From an uncultured Oscillospiraceae bacterium (GTDB lineage Bacteria > Bacillota > Clostridia > Oscillospirales > Oscillospiraceae), in the NCBI GenBank assembly GCA_944387065.1, contig CALXDM010000004.1, positions 1-64,000 on the forward strand: a stretch of 64,000 bases of DNA, read 5' to 3'. The first letter of the stretch is position 1. The number at the start of each line of letters is the position of its first letter. This document shows, in pieces, positions 48,221-57,235 of the stretch. The notes beneath the pieces are model-generated. The model had not been told where the DNA came from and made no database searches. It was given only the letters and a program-made list of their open reading frames with translations. The position numbers and the translations under genes are program-made.

Positions 48221-50470
48221 TCACAGCAGGGACAGTTGGGACTCGCCCCGGTCCTCCTCCTGGAGCAGCGCCCCGGCGATGGGCAGGGAGCGGGCCCGGT
48301 ACCGGGCGGCGTGGACGATTTGAGTCTCGGCCAGCGGCTTGGCCCACGCCAGCTGATGGCCGGGCTTGAGGGTGATCACGTTGACCCCCTGGGTGGACCG
48401 GGTGGTCTTGGGGGTGAGGGAGGCGGTGTGGAACACCACGCACCGCCCCTGGGTGGAGCACACCGCCACCTCCATATCCTCCCGGAGCACCATGGCGGAC
48501 GCCAGGGGGGCCTTGTCCGACAGCGCCCCGGTGAGCTTCCTGCGCCGGGTCTGGGTCTGGTAGGCGGACAGTTCCACCCGGGCGGCCTTGCCGTTGGCGT
48601 AGAACAGCAGCAGGTGGGCGCGGTAGTCCCCGGGGTCGCAGGCCCACACGAACCGCTCCTCCGGATCCATCCCCAGCTTGGTGGGCAGGTAATCCCCCAG
48701 CACGCTGGCTTTGCTGTCCTCAAAGTCGGCCAGACGGGTCTTGTAGCACTGCTGGCGGTCGGTAAACACCAGCAGCTCGTCCCGGTTGTTCCCCTCCCAC
48801 TGCAGGAAGGGGCCGTCCCCCTCTTTGTACTTCTGCTCCCCGCTCATGCGCAGGGATTGGGGGGTGATCTTCTTGAAGTAGCCGTCCCGGGAGAGGAAGA
48901 CGTGTACCGGGTACTCCGGCGCCTGCTGGGCGGCCTCCGGAACGTCCTGGGGCAGCTGGTAGTCGTAGACGATCTCGGTGCGCCGGGGCAGGGCGAACTT
49001 CTTCTCCACCTGTTCCAGCTCGCCGGCCATCACCCCCTGGATGCGCTGGGGGGATTGGATGAGGTCCTTCAGGTCGGCGATCTCCTCCTCCAGTGTGCCC
49101 ACCTCCTGGATGCGCTTGAGGATGTGCTCCTTGTTGAGGTTGCGCAGCCGGATGTCAGCCACGTACTCGGCCTGGATCTGGTCGATGCCAAAGCCGATGA
49201 TCAGGTTGGGCACCACCTCGGTTTCCTCTTCCGTCTCCCGGATGATGCGGATGGCCTTGTCGATGTCCAGCAGGATGCGCTTTAACCCCTTGAGCAGATG
49301 GAGTTTTTCCTCCTTCTTCTTGCACACATGGTAGGTGCGCCGGCGCACGCCGTCCATCCGCCAGGCGATCCACTCGTCCAGGATCTCGCCCACCCCCATC
49401 ACCCGGGGCATCCCGGCGATGAGGATGTTGAAGTTGCAGGAGAAGGTGTCCTGTAAAGGGGTGAGCTGGAACAGCCGGGCCATGAGTTTGTCCGGATCGG
49501 CCCCCCGCTTCAGGTCGATGGTCAGCTTCAGCCCGTCCAGGCCGGTCTCGTCCCGCATATCGGAGATCTCCCGGACCTTGCCGGACTTGACCAGCTCGGC
49601 CACCTTGTCCAGGATGGCCTCCACGGTGGTGGAGTAGGGGATCTCATAGACCTCGATGAGGTGCTCCTGCTGCACATACCGCCACTTGGCCCGCAGCTTC
49701 ACGCTGCCCCGCCCGGTGCGATAGATCTCGGCCAGGGCGGCCCCGTCGTACAGCAGCTGGCCGCCGGTGGAGAAGTCGGGAGCCTTCAGGATGGCTATCA
49801 GGTCCGTCTCCGGGTCCCGCATCCGGGCGATGGCCGCCTGGCACACCTCGGCCAGGTTGAACCCGCACAGGTTGGAGGCCATGCCCACGGCGATGCCCTG
49901 GTTGGCTGCCACCAGCACGTTGGGGAAGGTGGTGGGCAGCAGGGTGGGTTCCTGGAGCTTGCCGTCGTAGTTGGGGACAAAGTCCACTGCGTCCTGGTCG
50001 ATGTCCCGGAACAGCTCCTGGCAGATGGGGTCCAGTCGCACCTCGGTGTACCGGGAGGCGGCCCAGGCCATATCCCGGGAGTAGACCTTGCCGAAGTTGC
50101 CTTTGGAGTCCACCAGGGGGTGGAGCAGGGCGCCGTAGCCCCGGGACAGGCGCACCAGGGTGTCATAGATGGCCGCGTCCCCGTGGGGGTTGAGCTTCAT
50201 GGTGGCCCCCACCACGTTGGCGCTCTTGGTGCGGCTGCCCCCCAGCAGGTGCATCTGGTACATGGTGTACAGCAGCTTTCGGTGGCTGGGTTTGAAGCCG
50301 TCGATCTCCGGGATGGCCCGGGAGACGATGACCGACATGGCATAGGGCATATAGTTGACTTCCAGGGTCTGGGTGATGGGCTGCTCCAGCACCTGGGCCC
50401 GCAGGCCCATGACATTGGGGTTGTCGACTTTTTTGGGGCCCGGGTCTTGGGGCCGGCTGCGTTTTGCCAT
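48221..50470 (-). CDS. parC: Type IIA topoisomerase subunit A (ParC-like, divergent)
   Basis: DNA-cutting subunit of a gyrase/topo IV-class enzyme. 749 residues: breakage-reunion domain with NPHGDAAIYDTLVRLS near residue 94 and catalytic Tyr141 in AASRYTEVRL, a coiled-coil, and a C-terminal beta-pinwheel-like region without a clear gyrase box, favouring topo IV. In the quinolone region the position equal to E. coli GyrA Ser83 is Ala99, while the Asp87 equivalent (Asp103) is kept. 35 bp after parE in the same transcript. Sequence is more divergent than standard ParC/GyrA. Confidence 0.88.
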   Translation of the reverse strand: MAKRSRPQDPGPKKVDNPNVMGLRAQVLEQPITQTLEVNYMPYAMSVIVSRAIPEIDGFKPSHRKLLYTMYQMHLLGGSRTKSANVVGATMKLNPHGDAAIYDTLVRLSRGYGALLHPLVDSKGNFGKVYSRDMAWAASRYTEVRLDPICQELFRDIDQDAVDFVPNYDGKLQEPTLLPTTFPNVLVAANQGIAVGMASNLCGFNLAEVCQAAIARMRDPETDLIAILKAPDFSTGGQLLYDGAALAEIYRTGRGSVKLRAKWRYVQQEHLIEVYEIPYSTTVEAILDKVAELVKSGKVREISDMRDETGLDGLKLTIDLKRGADPDKLMARLFQLTPLQDTFSCNFNILIAGMPRVMGVGEILDEWIAWRMDGVRRRTYHVCKKKEEKLHLLKGLKRILLDIDKAIRIIRETEEETEVVPNLIIGFGIDQIQAEYVADIRLRNLNKEHILKRIQEVGTLEEEIADLKDLIQSPQRIQGVMAGELEQVEKKFALPRRTEIVYDYQLPQDVPEAAQQAPEYPVHVFLSRDGYFKKITPQSLRMSGEQKYKEGDGPFLQWEGNNRDELLVFTDRQQCYKTRLADFEDSKASVLGDYLPTKLGMDPEERFVWACDPGDYRAHLLLFYANGKAARVELSAYQTQTRRRKLTGALSDKAPLASAMVLREDMEVAVCSTQGRCVVFHTASLTPKTTRSTQGVNVITLKPGHQLAWAKPLAETQIVHAARYRARSLPIAGALLQEEDRGESQLSLL

Positions 50471-50505
50471 TGGGTGTCATCCCTCCGTCGGATGGAGCGG
50501 CGGGC

Positions 50506-52500
50506 TCAGGAGATGTCCGCCAAGTCCAGGTATTTATAGCCGTTGTCGGCGATGTGCTCTTTGCGCCCTTGCAGGTTGTCCCCCAGCAGCAGGTCGAACA
50601 CCGCGGCGGTCTTTTCCACGTCCTCGGGCATGACCTTGATCAGCCGGCGGGTATCCGGACTCATGGTGGTCAGCCACATCATGTCCGGCTCGTTCTCGCC
50701 CAGTCCCTTGGAGCGCTGCAAATCGTACTTTTTCCCCTCCTGCTCCAGCTGCCGGCAGATGGCGTTCTTCTCCTGGTCGGAGTAGGCAAACCAGGTCTTT
50801 TCCTTGCAGGTGATCTCGTACAGAGGGGACTCGGCGATGTAGACGTACCCCTCTTGGATGAGGGTGGGGGTGAGGCGGTAGAGCATGGTGAGGATGAGGG
50901 TGCGGATCTGGAAGCCGTCCACGTCGCCGTCGGTGCAGATGATGATCTTGTTCCACCGCAGGTTGTTCAGGTCGAACTCGGCCAGATCCTTGCTGCCCTT
51001 GGCCTTCACCTCCACGCCGCAGCCCATGACCTTGAGCAGGTCTGTGATGATCTCGCTTTTGAAGATCTTGGCGTAGTCGGCCTTCAGGCAGTTGAGGATC
51101 TTGCCCCGCACGGGCATGATGCCCTGGAACTCCGGGTCCCGGGACAGCTTGACGCTGCCCATGGCCGAGTCCCCCTCCACGATATACAGCTCCCGGCGGG
51201 ACACGTCCCGGGTGCGGCAGTCCACGAACTTCTGCACCCGGTTGGAGATGTCCAGCGCCCCAGACAACTTCTTCTTGATGCCCAGCCGGGTCTTTTCCGC
51301 CGTCTCCCGGGAGCGCTTGTTGACCAGCACCTGGCCGGCCACCTTCTCCGCGTCCAGGGGGTTTTCGATGAAGTACACCTCCAGCTGGGCCCGCAGGAAC
51401 TCGGTCATGGCTTCCTGGACGAACTTATTGGTGATGGACTTCTTGGTCTGGTTCTCATAACTGGTCTGGGTGGAGAAGTTGTTGGACACCAGCAACAGCG
51501 CGTCCTGCACGTCGTTGAAGGTGATCTTGCTCTCCCCCCGCTGATACTTGCCGTTCTGCTTCAGCCAGCCGTCGATGGCCGAGACAAAGGCGGAGCGCAC
51601 CGCCTTTTCCGGTGCGCCGCCGTGCTCCAGCCAGGAGGAGTTGTGGTAGTGTTCGATGCGCTGCACCCGGTTGGAAAAGCAAAAGGACACAGACAGCTTG
51701 ACCTTGTACTCGTCCTTATCCGCCCGGTCCCGGCCCTTCCGCTCGGCCTGCCAGAACACCGGCTGGGTCAGCGTGTCCTCGCCGGCCAGCTCCCGGACGT
51801 AGTCGATGATGCCGTTGTCATAGCGGAACTCGGTGGCCTCAAATTTGCCATTCACCTGGTTGCGCAGCTGGAAGGTGATCCCCGCGTTGACCACGGCCTG
51901 GCGCTTAAGGGTGTCGATATAGTACTCCAGGGGGATGTCGATGTCGGTGAACACGTCCAGGTCGGGCTTCCAATGGAACTTGGAGCCGGTCTGCTTGCGG
52001 TCGGCGGGCGTTTTGCCCATCTCGCCCACGAGCTCACCCTTTTCAAAGTGGAGGGTGTAGCGGAAGCCGTCCCGGTAGATCAGCGCGTCAAAGTATTCGC
52101 TAGCATACTGGGTGGCGCAGGAGCCCAGGCCGTTCAGGCCCAGGGAGTACTCGTAGTTGTCCCCCTCGCCGTTCTTGTACTTGCCGCCGGCGTACAGCTC
52201 GCAGAATACCAGCTCCCAGTTATAGCGGCCCTCCGCCTCGTTCCAGTCCACCGGGCAGCCCCGGCCGAAGTCCTCCACCTCAATGGACTTGTCCTCGTAC
52301 CGGGTGACGATGATCCGGTTGCCGTGGCCCTCCCGGGCCTCGTCAATGGCGTTGGACAGGATCTCAAAGACCGCGTGCTGGCAGCCGTCCAGCCCGTCCG
52401 AGCCAAAGATGACCCCCGGGCGCTTGCGTACCCGGTCGGCCCCCTTCAGCGCGGAGATGGACTGGTTGCCATATTGTGTTTCCGATTTCGGATTTGCCAT
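50506..52500 (-). CDS. parE: Type IIA topoisomerase subunit B (ParE-like, divergent)
   Basis: ATPase subunit of the same enzyme, 664 residues. GHKL ATPase domain with EILSNAIDEAREG and VEDFGRGCPVD near residues 50-80 and GLNGLGSCATQ; TOPRIM domain with EGDSAMGSVKLSRDPEFQ (normally EGDSAGGSAK), PVRGKILNC and CTDGDVDGFQIRTLIL (normally TDADVDG). These changes mark a divergent Clostridial branch. ATG 52500 with AGGTG; consensus promoter upstream. Confidence 0.88.
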   Translation of the reverse strand: MANPKSETQYGNQSISALKGADRVRKRPGVIFGSDGLDGCQHAVFEILSNAIDEAREGHGNRIIVTRYEDKSIEVEDFGRGCPVDWNEAEGRYNWELVFCELYAGGKYKNGEGDNYEYSLGLNGLGSCATQYASEYFDALIYRDGFRYTLHFEKGELVGEMGKTPADRKQTGSKFHWKPDLDVFTDIDIPLEYYIDTLKRQAVVNAGITFQLRNQVNGKFEATEFRYDNGIIDYVRELAGEDTLTQPVFWQAERKGRDRADKDEYKVKLSVSFCFSNRVQRIEHYHNSSWLEHGGAPEKAVRSAFVSAIDGWLKQNGKYQRGESKITFNDVQDALLLVSNNFSTQTSYENQTKKSITNKFVQEAMTEFLRAQLEVYFIENPLDAEKVAGQVLVNKRSRETAEKTRLGIKKKLSGALDISNRVQKFVDCRTRDVSRRELYIVEGDSAMGSVKLSRDPEFQGIMPVRGKILNCLKADYAKIFKSEIITDLLKVMGCGVEVKAKGSKDLAEFDLNNLRWNKIIICTDGDVDGFQIRTLILTMLYRLTPTLIQEGYVYIAESPLYEITCKEKTWFAYSDQEKNAICRQLEQEGKKYDLQRSKGLGENEPDMMWLTTMSPDTRRLIKVMPEDVEKTAAVFDLLLGDNLQGRKEHIADNGYKYLDLADIS

Positions 52501-52535
52501 ATCTGCACCTACTTTTAGCCAGATCAAATCATTTT

Positions 52536-52565
52536 ATTATATCTCCAAAGTGGCCGGGCAGTCAA
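52536..52565 (-). promoter_or_regulatory. Promoter for parE-parC-yitT-lipoprotein run
   Basis: Minus-strand TTGACT and TATAAT with 18-bp spacing, 36 bases before parE. Confidence 0.7.
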
Positions 52566-52615
52566 GAAATGGCCCGGAATATTTTAGGATCCAGGTTCAG
52601 GCCGCAATTTCACAC

Positions 52616-52644
52616 TTGACAAGCGCACCCGTTCCTGCTACAAT
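52616..52644 (+). promoter_or_regulatory. Promoter of tRNA-Gly
   Basis: TTGACA and TACAAT with 17-bp spacing, 13 bases before the mature tRNA. Confidence 0.75.
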
Positions 52645-52657
52645 CATATTCGCTATT

Positions 52658-52733
52658 GCGAGTGTAGCTCATCTGGTAGAGCGCCACCTTGCCAAGGTGG
52701 AGGTAGCGAGTTCGAGCCTCGTCACTCGCTCCA
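52658..52733 (+). tRNA. tRNA-Gly (anticodon GCC)
   Basis: Full cloverleaf: acceptor GCGAGTG/CACTCGC, D-arm GCTC/GAGC, anticodon stem CCACC/GGTGG with loop TTGCCAA (anticodon GCC), T-arm with TTCGAGC loop, and an encoded CCA end. Confidence 0.96.
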
Positions 52734-52748
52734 AAAAGAAGGATTCAC

Positions 52749-52797
52749 ATGGGAACCATAAGGTCATCATACATGGGCCTTATGGTTCCCATGCTTT
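52749..52797 (+). terminator. Terminator after tRNA-Gly
   Basis: Fifteen-base perfect arms (ATGGGAACCATAAGG and complement) with a 14-base loop, followed by GCTTTTAT. Confidence 0.8.
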
Positions 52798-52812
52798 TAT
52801 AAAGGAGGCCTT

Positions 52813-53152
52813 ATGGAAGCAAAACCATTTGGGCTCACGGCATATCAATTAAAATGGATTGTGGTCGTGCTCATGGGGATCCTTCTATACTTTAACAAGG
52901 GGGAACCGGAAATGGCAGGCGCTCGTGTTCCTTGGGTTTTGCACCCTGTCCTTCCTGGGCTCCAGGGCAGACAGGGACCTGTGGCCATTTCATCAGTTTT
53001 TTGAGAGCCAGCAGTTCTGGATGATCCTCGCGCTGCCCATGATGCTTTTGTATAATGGGAAGAGAGGGCGGTCGGATCAATACTTCTTTTACCTCTATTA
53101 TCCAATTCACAGATATCTCATTGCGTTGGCGTCCAAATGGATCGGTGTGTGA
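52813..53152 (+). pseudogene. TraX-family protein, frameshifted and internally deleted
   Basis: Frame 1 gives MEAKPFGLTAYQLKWIVVVL, the start of a TraX/acyltransferase-like membrane protein, after an AAGGAGG site. A second frame picks up with ESQQFWMILALPMMLLYNGK and YFFYLYYPIHRYLIAL, the family C-terminus (FYxFYPxH-like). The frames differ by one base and the middle (roughly 130 residues in intact relatives) is missing. Family call from remembered motif patterns. Confidence 0.65.
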
Positions 53153-53195
53153 CTGTTTCCCATGGTGTCAAAGGTATTGCAGATCGGATCTAAGC

Positions 53196-53235
53196 AAAGG
53201 AAAGGACGCCCATCAGGACGTCCTTTCCTTTTGGC
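53196..53235. terminator. Terminator downstream of the TraX pseudogene
   Basis: AAAGGAAAGGACG with its near-complement CGTCCTTTCCTTTT around a short loop; T-rich 3' arm. Confidence 0.7.
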
Positions 53236-53445
53236 TTCCGCGGCCTTTGGCCGCCCCGCCTTTGATCCGGCCTGCTGCGCCCCGCCTTGGGCGGTCAGGG
53301 GAATCATGGCACAATCACTCCATCGGTGACTTGTCAAACGCCGCTTCCCCGAAGCTTTCCAGCTCCCCGCCCCAAAAGTTACATAGCTCATCGTGCTGTG
53401 AGTAAGGTTACAATATATCTGTGACGACAGTTCAGGCAGAAGAGC
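53236..53445. other. Intergenic stretch without a recognised gene
   Basis: GGCCTTTGGCC and other small GC repeats, no start with a ribosome site on either strand. A minus frame of 94 codons across it looks non-coding. Confidence 0.4.
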
Positions 53446-54108
53446 TTAGAACGGAATATCAAAATCCTGAGCAGGAAGTGTAGAGCTTGTTCCGCCATCG
53501 GGGCCGCCGATTACGGTAATTTCTGTTTCCTGCCGGGAATAGCGCAGGGCCAGTTCATTGTCACCGGAGCCGGTCTCGTAATAGTAAAACAGCCACCCGC
53601 TGGCGCTCTCACCTTGTTGGACACCCGTTGAGGTCAAAGCTGTGAGATTGTTTTCATCCGCATAGGTCTGAAAGCTGCTGATCCTGGAGCTGTTGGTATC
53701 CACAGGGTTGCCGTTCACGAGCAACTTCAGATCGGTAGCATACAACCTGCCGGTATATTCGCTGTCGTTTCTCAACTCCACTTCTACGCAAACACCCGTT
53801 CTGTACCCATTGTACCAGATATCCGGATTATCAAAGGGGATATCAATAATGGCCTGCTTCAAAGTAATGGTATAGCCCAACTCGGGGTCTGTAATGGTCT
53901 GGTTGATTTCCTGTTTGGTAGGCGTAGGCTGCTCAGCGGTTTCGGGATCACTGCTTTCCGTCGGCTCCGGGGACGATTCTGTGCTGTCCGTACTGCTGCT
54001 CTGTGTTGCAGGGGCGGAGGAAGCCTCCCGCTCTCCTTCGCCGCCGCAGGCGGTCAGCGACACGGACAGCAGCCCGGCTAACAACAATGCAAATATTCTT
54101 TTTTTCAC
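53446..54108 (-). CDS. Lipoprotein with a DUF4352-like domain
   Basis: Lipid-anchored surface protein of about 220 residues. Signal KKRIFALLLAGLLSVSLTAC with the lipobox LTAC, then a Ser/Thr/Glu/Pro linker of about 50 residues (SSSTDSTESSPEPTESSDPE), then an immunoglobulin-like beta domain with ELGYTITLKQAIIDIP, VCVEVELRNDSEYTG and SGWLFYYYETGSGDNELALR, as in DUF4352/telomeric-repeat-like lipoproteins. The start is GTG 54108 with GGAG upstream, or TTG 54117. Medium GC content, in a region of decayed mobile DNA. Confidence 0.75.
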   Translation of the reverse strand: MKKRIFALLLAGLLSVSLTACGGEGEREASSAPATQSSSTDSTESSPEPTESSDPETAEQPTPTKQEINQTITDPELGYTITLKQAIIDIPFDNPDIWYNGYRTGVCVEVELRNDSEYTGRLYATDLKLLVNGNPVDTNSSRISSFQTYADENNLTALTSTGVQQGESASGWLFYYYETGSGDNELALRYSRQETEITVIGGPDGGTSSTLPAQDFDIPF

Positions 54109-54763
54109 AATCTCCAAATCCCTTCTTTGAAATGTTTGTTTTATGATAAAACGCAAAAGGCGCGTCCCATCCACAATAATTTCTACATAGGCGACGCACG
54201 CCTAATCATATGGGCATGTAAAAAAGAAAGGCTTTTCCTGTCTGCGAATGGTTTTAGCATAAAAGCCAAGTCCTTTTTCCTAAATTCTCGCGGTATTTAT
54301 CTCTATCAAACAAACATACAACCGCTGTTTTCCTAAGTGATTATCGCCCGAATTGACATAGAATATCGCGCTAAATTATAATCAAGAAGCATGATTTCGT
54401 CAAGAGAACAATTCCGCTTCCCCCCAAAAGCTATTGTCCGGCTGGCAAAATCCATTTTGCCTCGTTATGTAGGGAATGAGGGGATTTTAGACACGTCCCA
54501 AAAACATTTTTGCACGATGCCCCAGGAGGGTAAAAATAAGGAAAGGGCACCTCTTTCCTATGCTTGCTACAAAACGTATCACATTCAAGAACAAGGAGAG
54601 GACAGGAAAAGCTGTTGCGGCGGGAGGAAGAAATTACAAAGTAAGAAACCCTGACAGGTTTATCGGCAAAGCGTGGAAATATCTTGACTTGGACGAGCTG
54701 AGGCCCGCTGCCTTGCACGGTCAGGAGAATCATGGTATGATGGGACGGCGAGGAGGGGAGGAC
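54109..54763. other. AT-rich intergenic region with a strong but unassigned promoter
   Basis: TTGACA (54353-54358) and TATAAT (54377-54382), 18-bp spacing, point rightward. An ATG 9 bases later opens an 87-codon frame with no ribosome site and no protein-like composition. A GGCAAAAT/ATTTTGCC palindrome (54444-54461) follows. The comM promoter proper is TTGCAC/TATGAT at 54713-54741. Nothing else recognised. Confidence 0.5.
54713..54741 (+). promoter_or_regulatory. Promoter for comM
   Basis: TTGCAC and TATGAT with 17-bp spacing, 22 bases before the start codon. Confidence 0.55.
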
Positions 54764-56287
54764 ATGGTCTGCAAGGTGCTGTCCCTTGGGCTGCATGGGG
54801 TGTCGGGCTATCTGGTGGAGGCGGAGTGCGCCCTGTCCAGCGGCCTGCCCGCCTTTGACGTGGTGGGGCTGCCCGACGCGGCGGTGAAGGAGGCTCGGGA
54901 GCGGGTGCGTGCGGCCATCCGGGCCAGCGGGTTCGACTTCCCCGTCTCCCGCATCACGGTCAACCTGGCTCCCGCGGACCGGAAAAAAGCTGGAACCGTC
55001 TACGACCTGCCCATCCTGGTGGGCATCCTGGCCGCCAGCGGCCAGATCAAGCTCCGGGAGACGCAGGATGCGGCTTTCCTGGGGGAACTGTCCCTGTCGG
55101 GCAATCTGCGGCCGGTGTCCGGCGTGCTGCCCATGGCCCTGGCAGCCCAGCGGGCCGGGCTGCGCCAGCTGTTCGTGCCGGCGGACAACGCGCCGGAGGC
55201 CACCCTGGCCGACGGCCTGGAGGTTTATCCGGTGGAGACGGTGGCAGACCTGGCCGCCCACCTGCGGGGGGAGCGGGCCATCCGGCCCGCCCCTGTGTGG
55301 CAGCCCGGCGGTCCGGGGCGGCCTATGCCCGACTTTCGGGACGTCAAGGGCCAGGAGGAAGCCCGCCGGGCTCTGGAGGTGGCCGCCGCCGGAGGACACC
55401 ATGTGCTGCTGTCGGGCAGCCCGGGCTCCGGGAAGTCCATGATGGCAAAGCGCCTGCCCTCCATTCTACCCAGCCTGACCCGGGCGGAGGCGCTGGAGTG
55501 CACTGAGATCTATTCCGTGCTGGGGCTGACCAGCCGGGAGCGGCCTATGGTGCTGCACCGGCCCTTCCGGGCCCCCCATCACACCGTCTCCCAGGTTGGG
55601 TTGTCCGGCGGGGGCACTGGCCTGCGCCCAGGGGAGATCTCCATGGCCCACAACGGCGTGCTGTTCCTGGACGAGCTGCCCGAGTTTGACCCCAGTGTGC
55701 TGGAGGTGCTGCGCCAGCCTCTGGAGGACGGCCAGACCCAGATCACCCGGGTGTCCGGCTCGGTGACCTACCCCAGCCGGTTCATGCTGGTGTGCGCGAT
55801 GAACCCATGCCGGTGCGGCTGGTACGGCCATCCCTCCGGCCGCTGCACCTGCACCCAGCAGGCCGTGGCGCGCTATCTGGGCCGGCTGTCCGGTCCCCTG
55901 CTGGACCGCATCGACATCTGTGTGGAGGTCCCGGCCCTGGAGTATGAGGAGCTGGCCGCCCCCGGCGGGTCGGGCGAGCCGTCGGCGGCCATCCGGGAGC
56001 GGGTGAACGCAGCCCGGGCTGTCCAGGCCGGCCGTTTTGGGCCGGACGGACCGACCTGCAACGCCCAGATGGGGCCGGAGCAGCTCCAGCGCCACTGCCG
56101 GCTGGATGAGGATTGCCAGCAGTTGATCCAGGGCGCCTACGAGCGCCTTGGCCTCACCGCCCGCAGCTACGACCGGGTGCTCCGGGTGGCCCGGACCATC
56201 GCGGACCTGGACGGGGCGGAGGAGATCGGCTTGGGCCATCTGGCCGAGGCGCTGCAATACCGTCCGCCGGCCTACCTCCGGCGGTAG
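54764..56287 (+). CDS. comM: YifB/ComM family Mg-chelatase-like AAA+ ATPase
   Basis: AAA+ protein of the ComM family; in naturally competent bacteria it acts as a branch-migration helicase on incoming DNA. 507 residues: N-terminal Lon-like domain (LPAFDVVGLPDAAVKEARER near residue 28), Walker A GSPGSGKSMMAKRLP at about 217, the insert region LHRPFRAPHHTVS, Walker B-like GVLFLDELPEFD, the conserved MNPCRCGWYGHP cysteine motif near 345, and the C-terminal helical lid. ATG 54764 follows AGGAGGGGAGG. Together with comFC in this window it hints at DNA uptake capacity (inference). Confidence 0.93.
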   Translation: MVCKVLSLGLHGVSGYLVEAECALSSGLPAFDVVGLPDAAVKEARERVRAAIRASGFDFPVSRITVNLAPADRKKAGTVYDLPILVGILAASGQIKLRETQDAAFLGELSLSGNLRPVSGVLPMALAAQRAGLRQLFVPADNAPEATLADGLEVYPVETVADLAAHLRGERAIRPAPVWQPGGPGRPMPDFRDVKGQEEARRALEVAAAGGHHVLLSGSPGSGKSMMAKRLPSILPSLTRAEALECTEIYSVLGLTSRERPMVLHRPFRAPHHTVSQVGLSGGGTGLRPGEISMAHNGVLFLDELPEFDPSVLEVLRQPLEDGQTQITRVSGSVTYPSRFMLVCAMNPCRCGWYGHPSGRCTCTQQAVARYLGRLSGPLLDRIDICVEVPALEYEELAAPGGSGEPSAAIRERVNAARAVQAGRFGPDGPTCNAQMGPEQLQRHCRLDEDCQQLIQGAYERLGLTARSYDRVLRVARTIADLDGAEEIGLGHLAEALQYRPPAYLRR

Positions 56288-56370
56288 ACTGTGGGCATGG
56301 GAATGGACAGGGGCGTTGCCTGCCTTCCCGCTGCTGGGGCTGCCTGACACACAGATGATCATCTTCTTTG

Positions 56371-56408
56371 CCATGGCGTGGCCGAAAGGCTGCGCCATGG
56401 TATTTTTC
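56371..56408 (+). terminator. Terminator of comM
   Basis: CCATGGCG/CGCCATGG arms with an inner GCC/GGC pairing, followed by TATTTTTCTTT. Confidence 0.8.
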
Positions 56409-56440
56409 TTTGCGGTTTTATGGCTCTGCTTTATCGCCCC

Positions 56441-57214
56441 CTAAAAACACCTGCACTTCGTAATTCCATTGCAAATGCCCGATACAACAATAAGCTGCAC
56501 CGTAAAGGCCGGGTCCACGCCATGCTCTGTTTTGGCCTTTGAGATCAACTCGTGCAGTACATTTTTTCTGTTTTCTTCCGTGCAGTGCGCGCAAAGGTAG
56601 TTCCCCTTTGGCAATACCTTTAATCCGGCTATATTCACATAGCGAGTACAGACGGCAAACAGCCTTGTGACCCCGTTTTCGGTGTATATGCCGGCTAAAT
56701 CCTCAAAGGAAAACTGATCTTTTAAGGCGGGCGTAACTTTATCATAGAAGTGGCTGAGATAGTTCCAAAGGTTATCAAGCGTTGGCGCTTCCAGGGTATC
56801 TGACAGAAGAATAACACGCTCCGGGACCTCTTTGAGAACCGTGCCGCTTAAATGCTCACGCTTGTGTAATTTGCTTTCATAGTCCGCTTTTGCCAACTGG
56901 ATTTTGGATTTGCTGTATCGCAATGCCTCCATTTTTTCATCGGCCTTTTTCTCCGCCTGGGCTAAAAAGTCCACTATTTTTTCCAGGTCGTCATACGCTA
57001 AAACCTTTTTGATCTCCTGCAAAGATAGGTCCATAAGCTGCAAAGCCCGCACCGTGTTCAACCGGACAATGTCCTGCTCGGTATAATAGCGGTAATTGGT
57101 CCATTCGTCTTTTTTGCTTGGCTTCACCAATCCAATGCGGTCATAATGCCGCAGCGTTTCGCTTGTTGTATGGACGGCCTTTGCGGTTTCTCCAACGGAA
57201 AAATATTTCTTCAT
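56441..57214 (-). CDS. MerR family transcriptional regulator
   Basis: MerR-type activator/repressor, 257 residues. N-terminal winged helix FSVGETAKAVHTTSETLRHYDRIGLV and YRYYTEQDIVRLNTVRAL, a coiled-coil dimer helix (EKIVDFLAQAEKKADEKMEA), then an effector domain of about 130 residues with several cysteines (CTRYV, CAHCTEENR, ending ITKCRCF). The C-terminal domain is not a clear GyrI-like fold by eye. Divergent from an ABC exporter operon across a 19-bp-spacer promoter, the classic target of MerR activators. Lower GC than the surroundings. Confidence 0.88.
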   Translation of the reverse strand: MKKYFSVGETAKAVHTTSETLRHYDRIGLVKPSKKDEWTNYRYYTEQDIVRLNTVRALQLMDLSLQEIKKVLAYDDLEKIVDFLAQAEKKADEKMEALRYSKSKIQLAKADYESKLHKREHLSGTVLKEVPERVILLSDTLEAPTLDNLWNYLSHFYDKVTPALKDQFSFEDLAGIYTENGVTRLFAVCTRYVNIAGLKVLPKGNYLCAHCTEENRKNVLHELISKAKTEHGVDPAFTVQLIVVSGICNGITKCRCF

Positions 57215-57235
57215 TTTTAGTTTCCCCCATCGACC

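Noticed and set aside
47310..48647. Long N-terminal extension of the YitT protein over parC
   Set aside because: Extension is antisense to parC; the ATG at 48182 has AGGAGG and starts the family sequence.
50464..52518. 684-codon plus frame opposite parE
   Set aside because: Shadow of parE; no ribosome site or motif.
53107..53391. 94-codon minus ORF between the TraX remnant and the lipoprotein
   Set aside because: Runs through a terminator stem and has no ribosome site or recognisable sequence.
54391..54654. 87-codon ORF after the orphan promoter
   Set aside because: No Shine-Dalgarno, start only 9 bases from the -10, low-complexity basic sequence.
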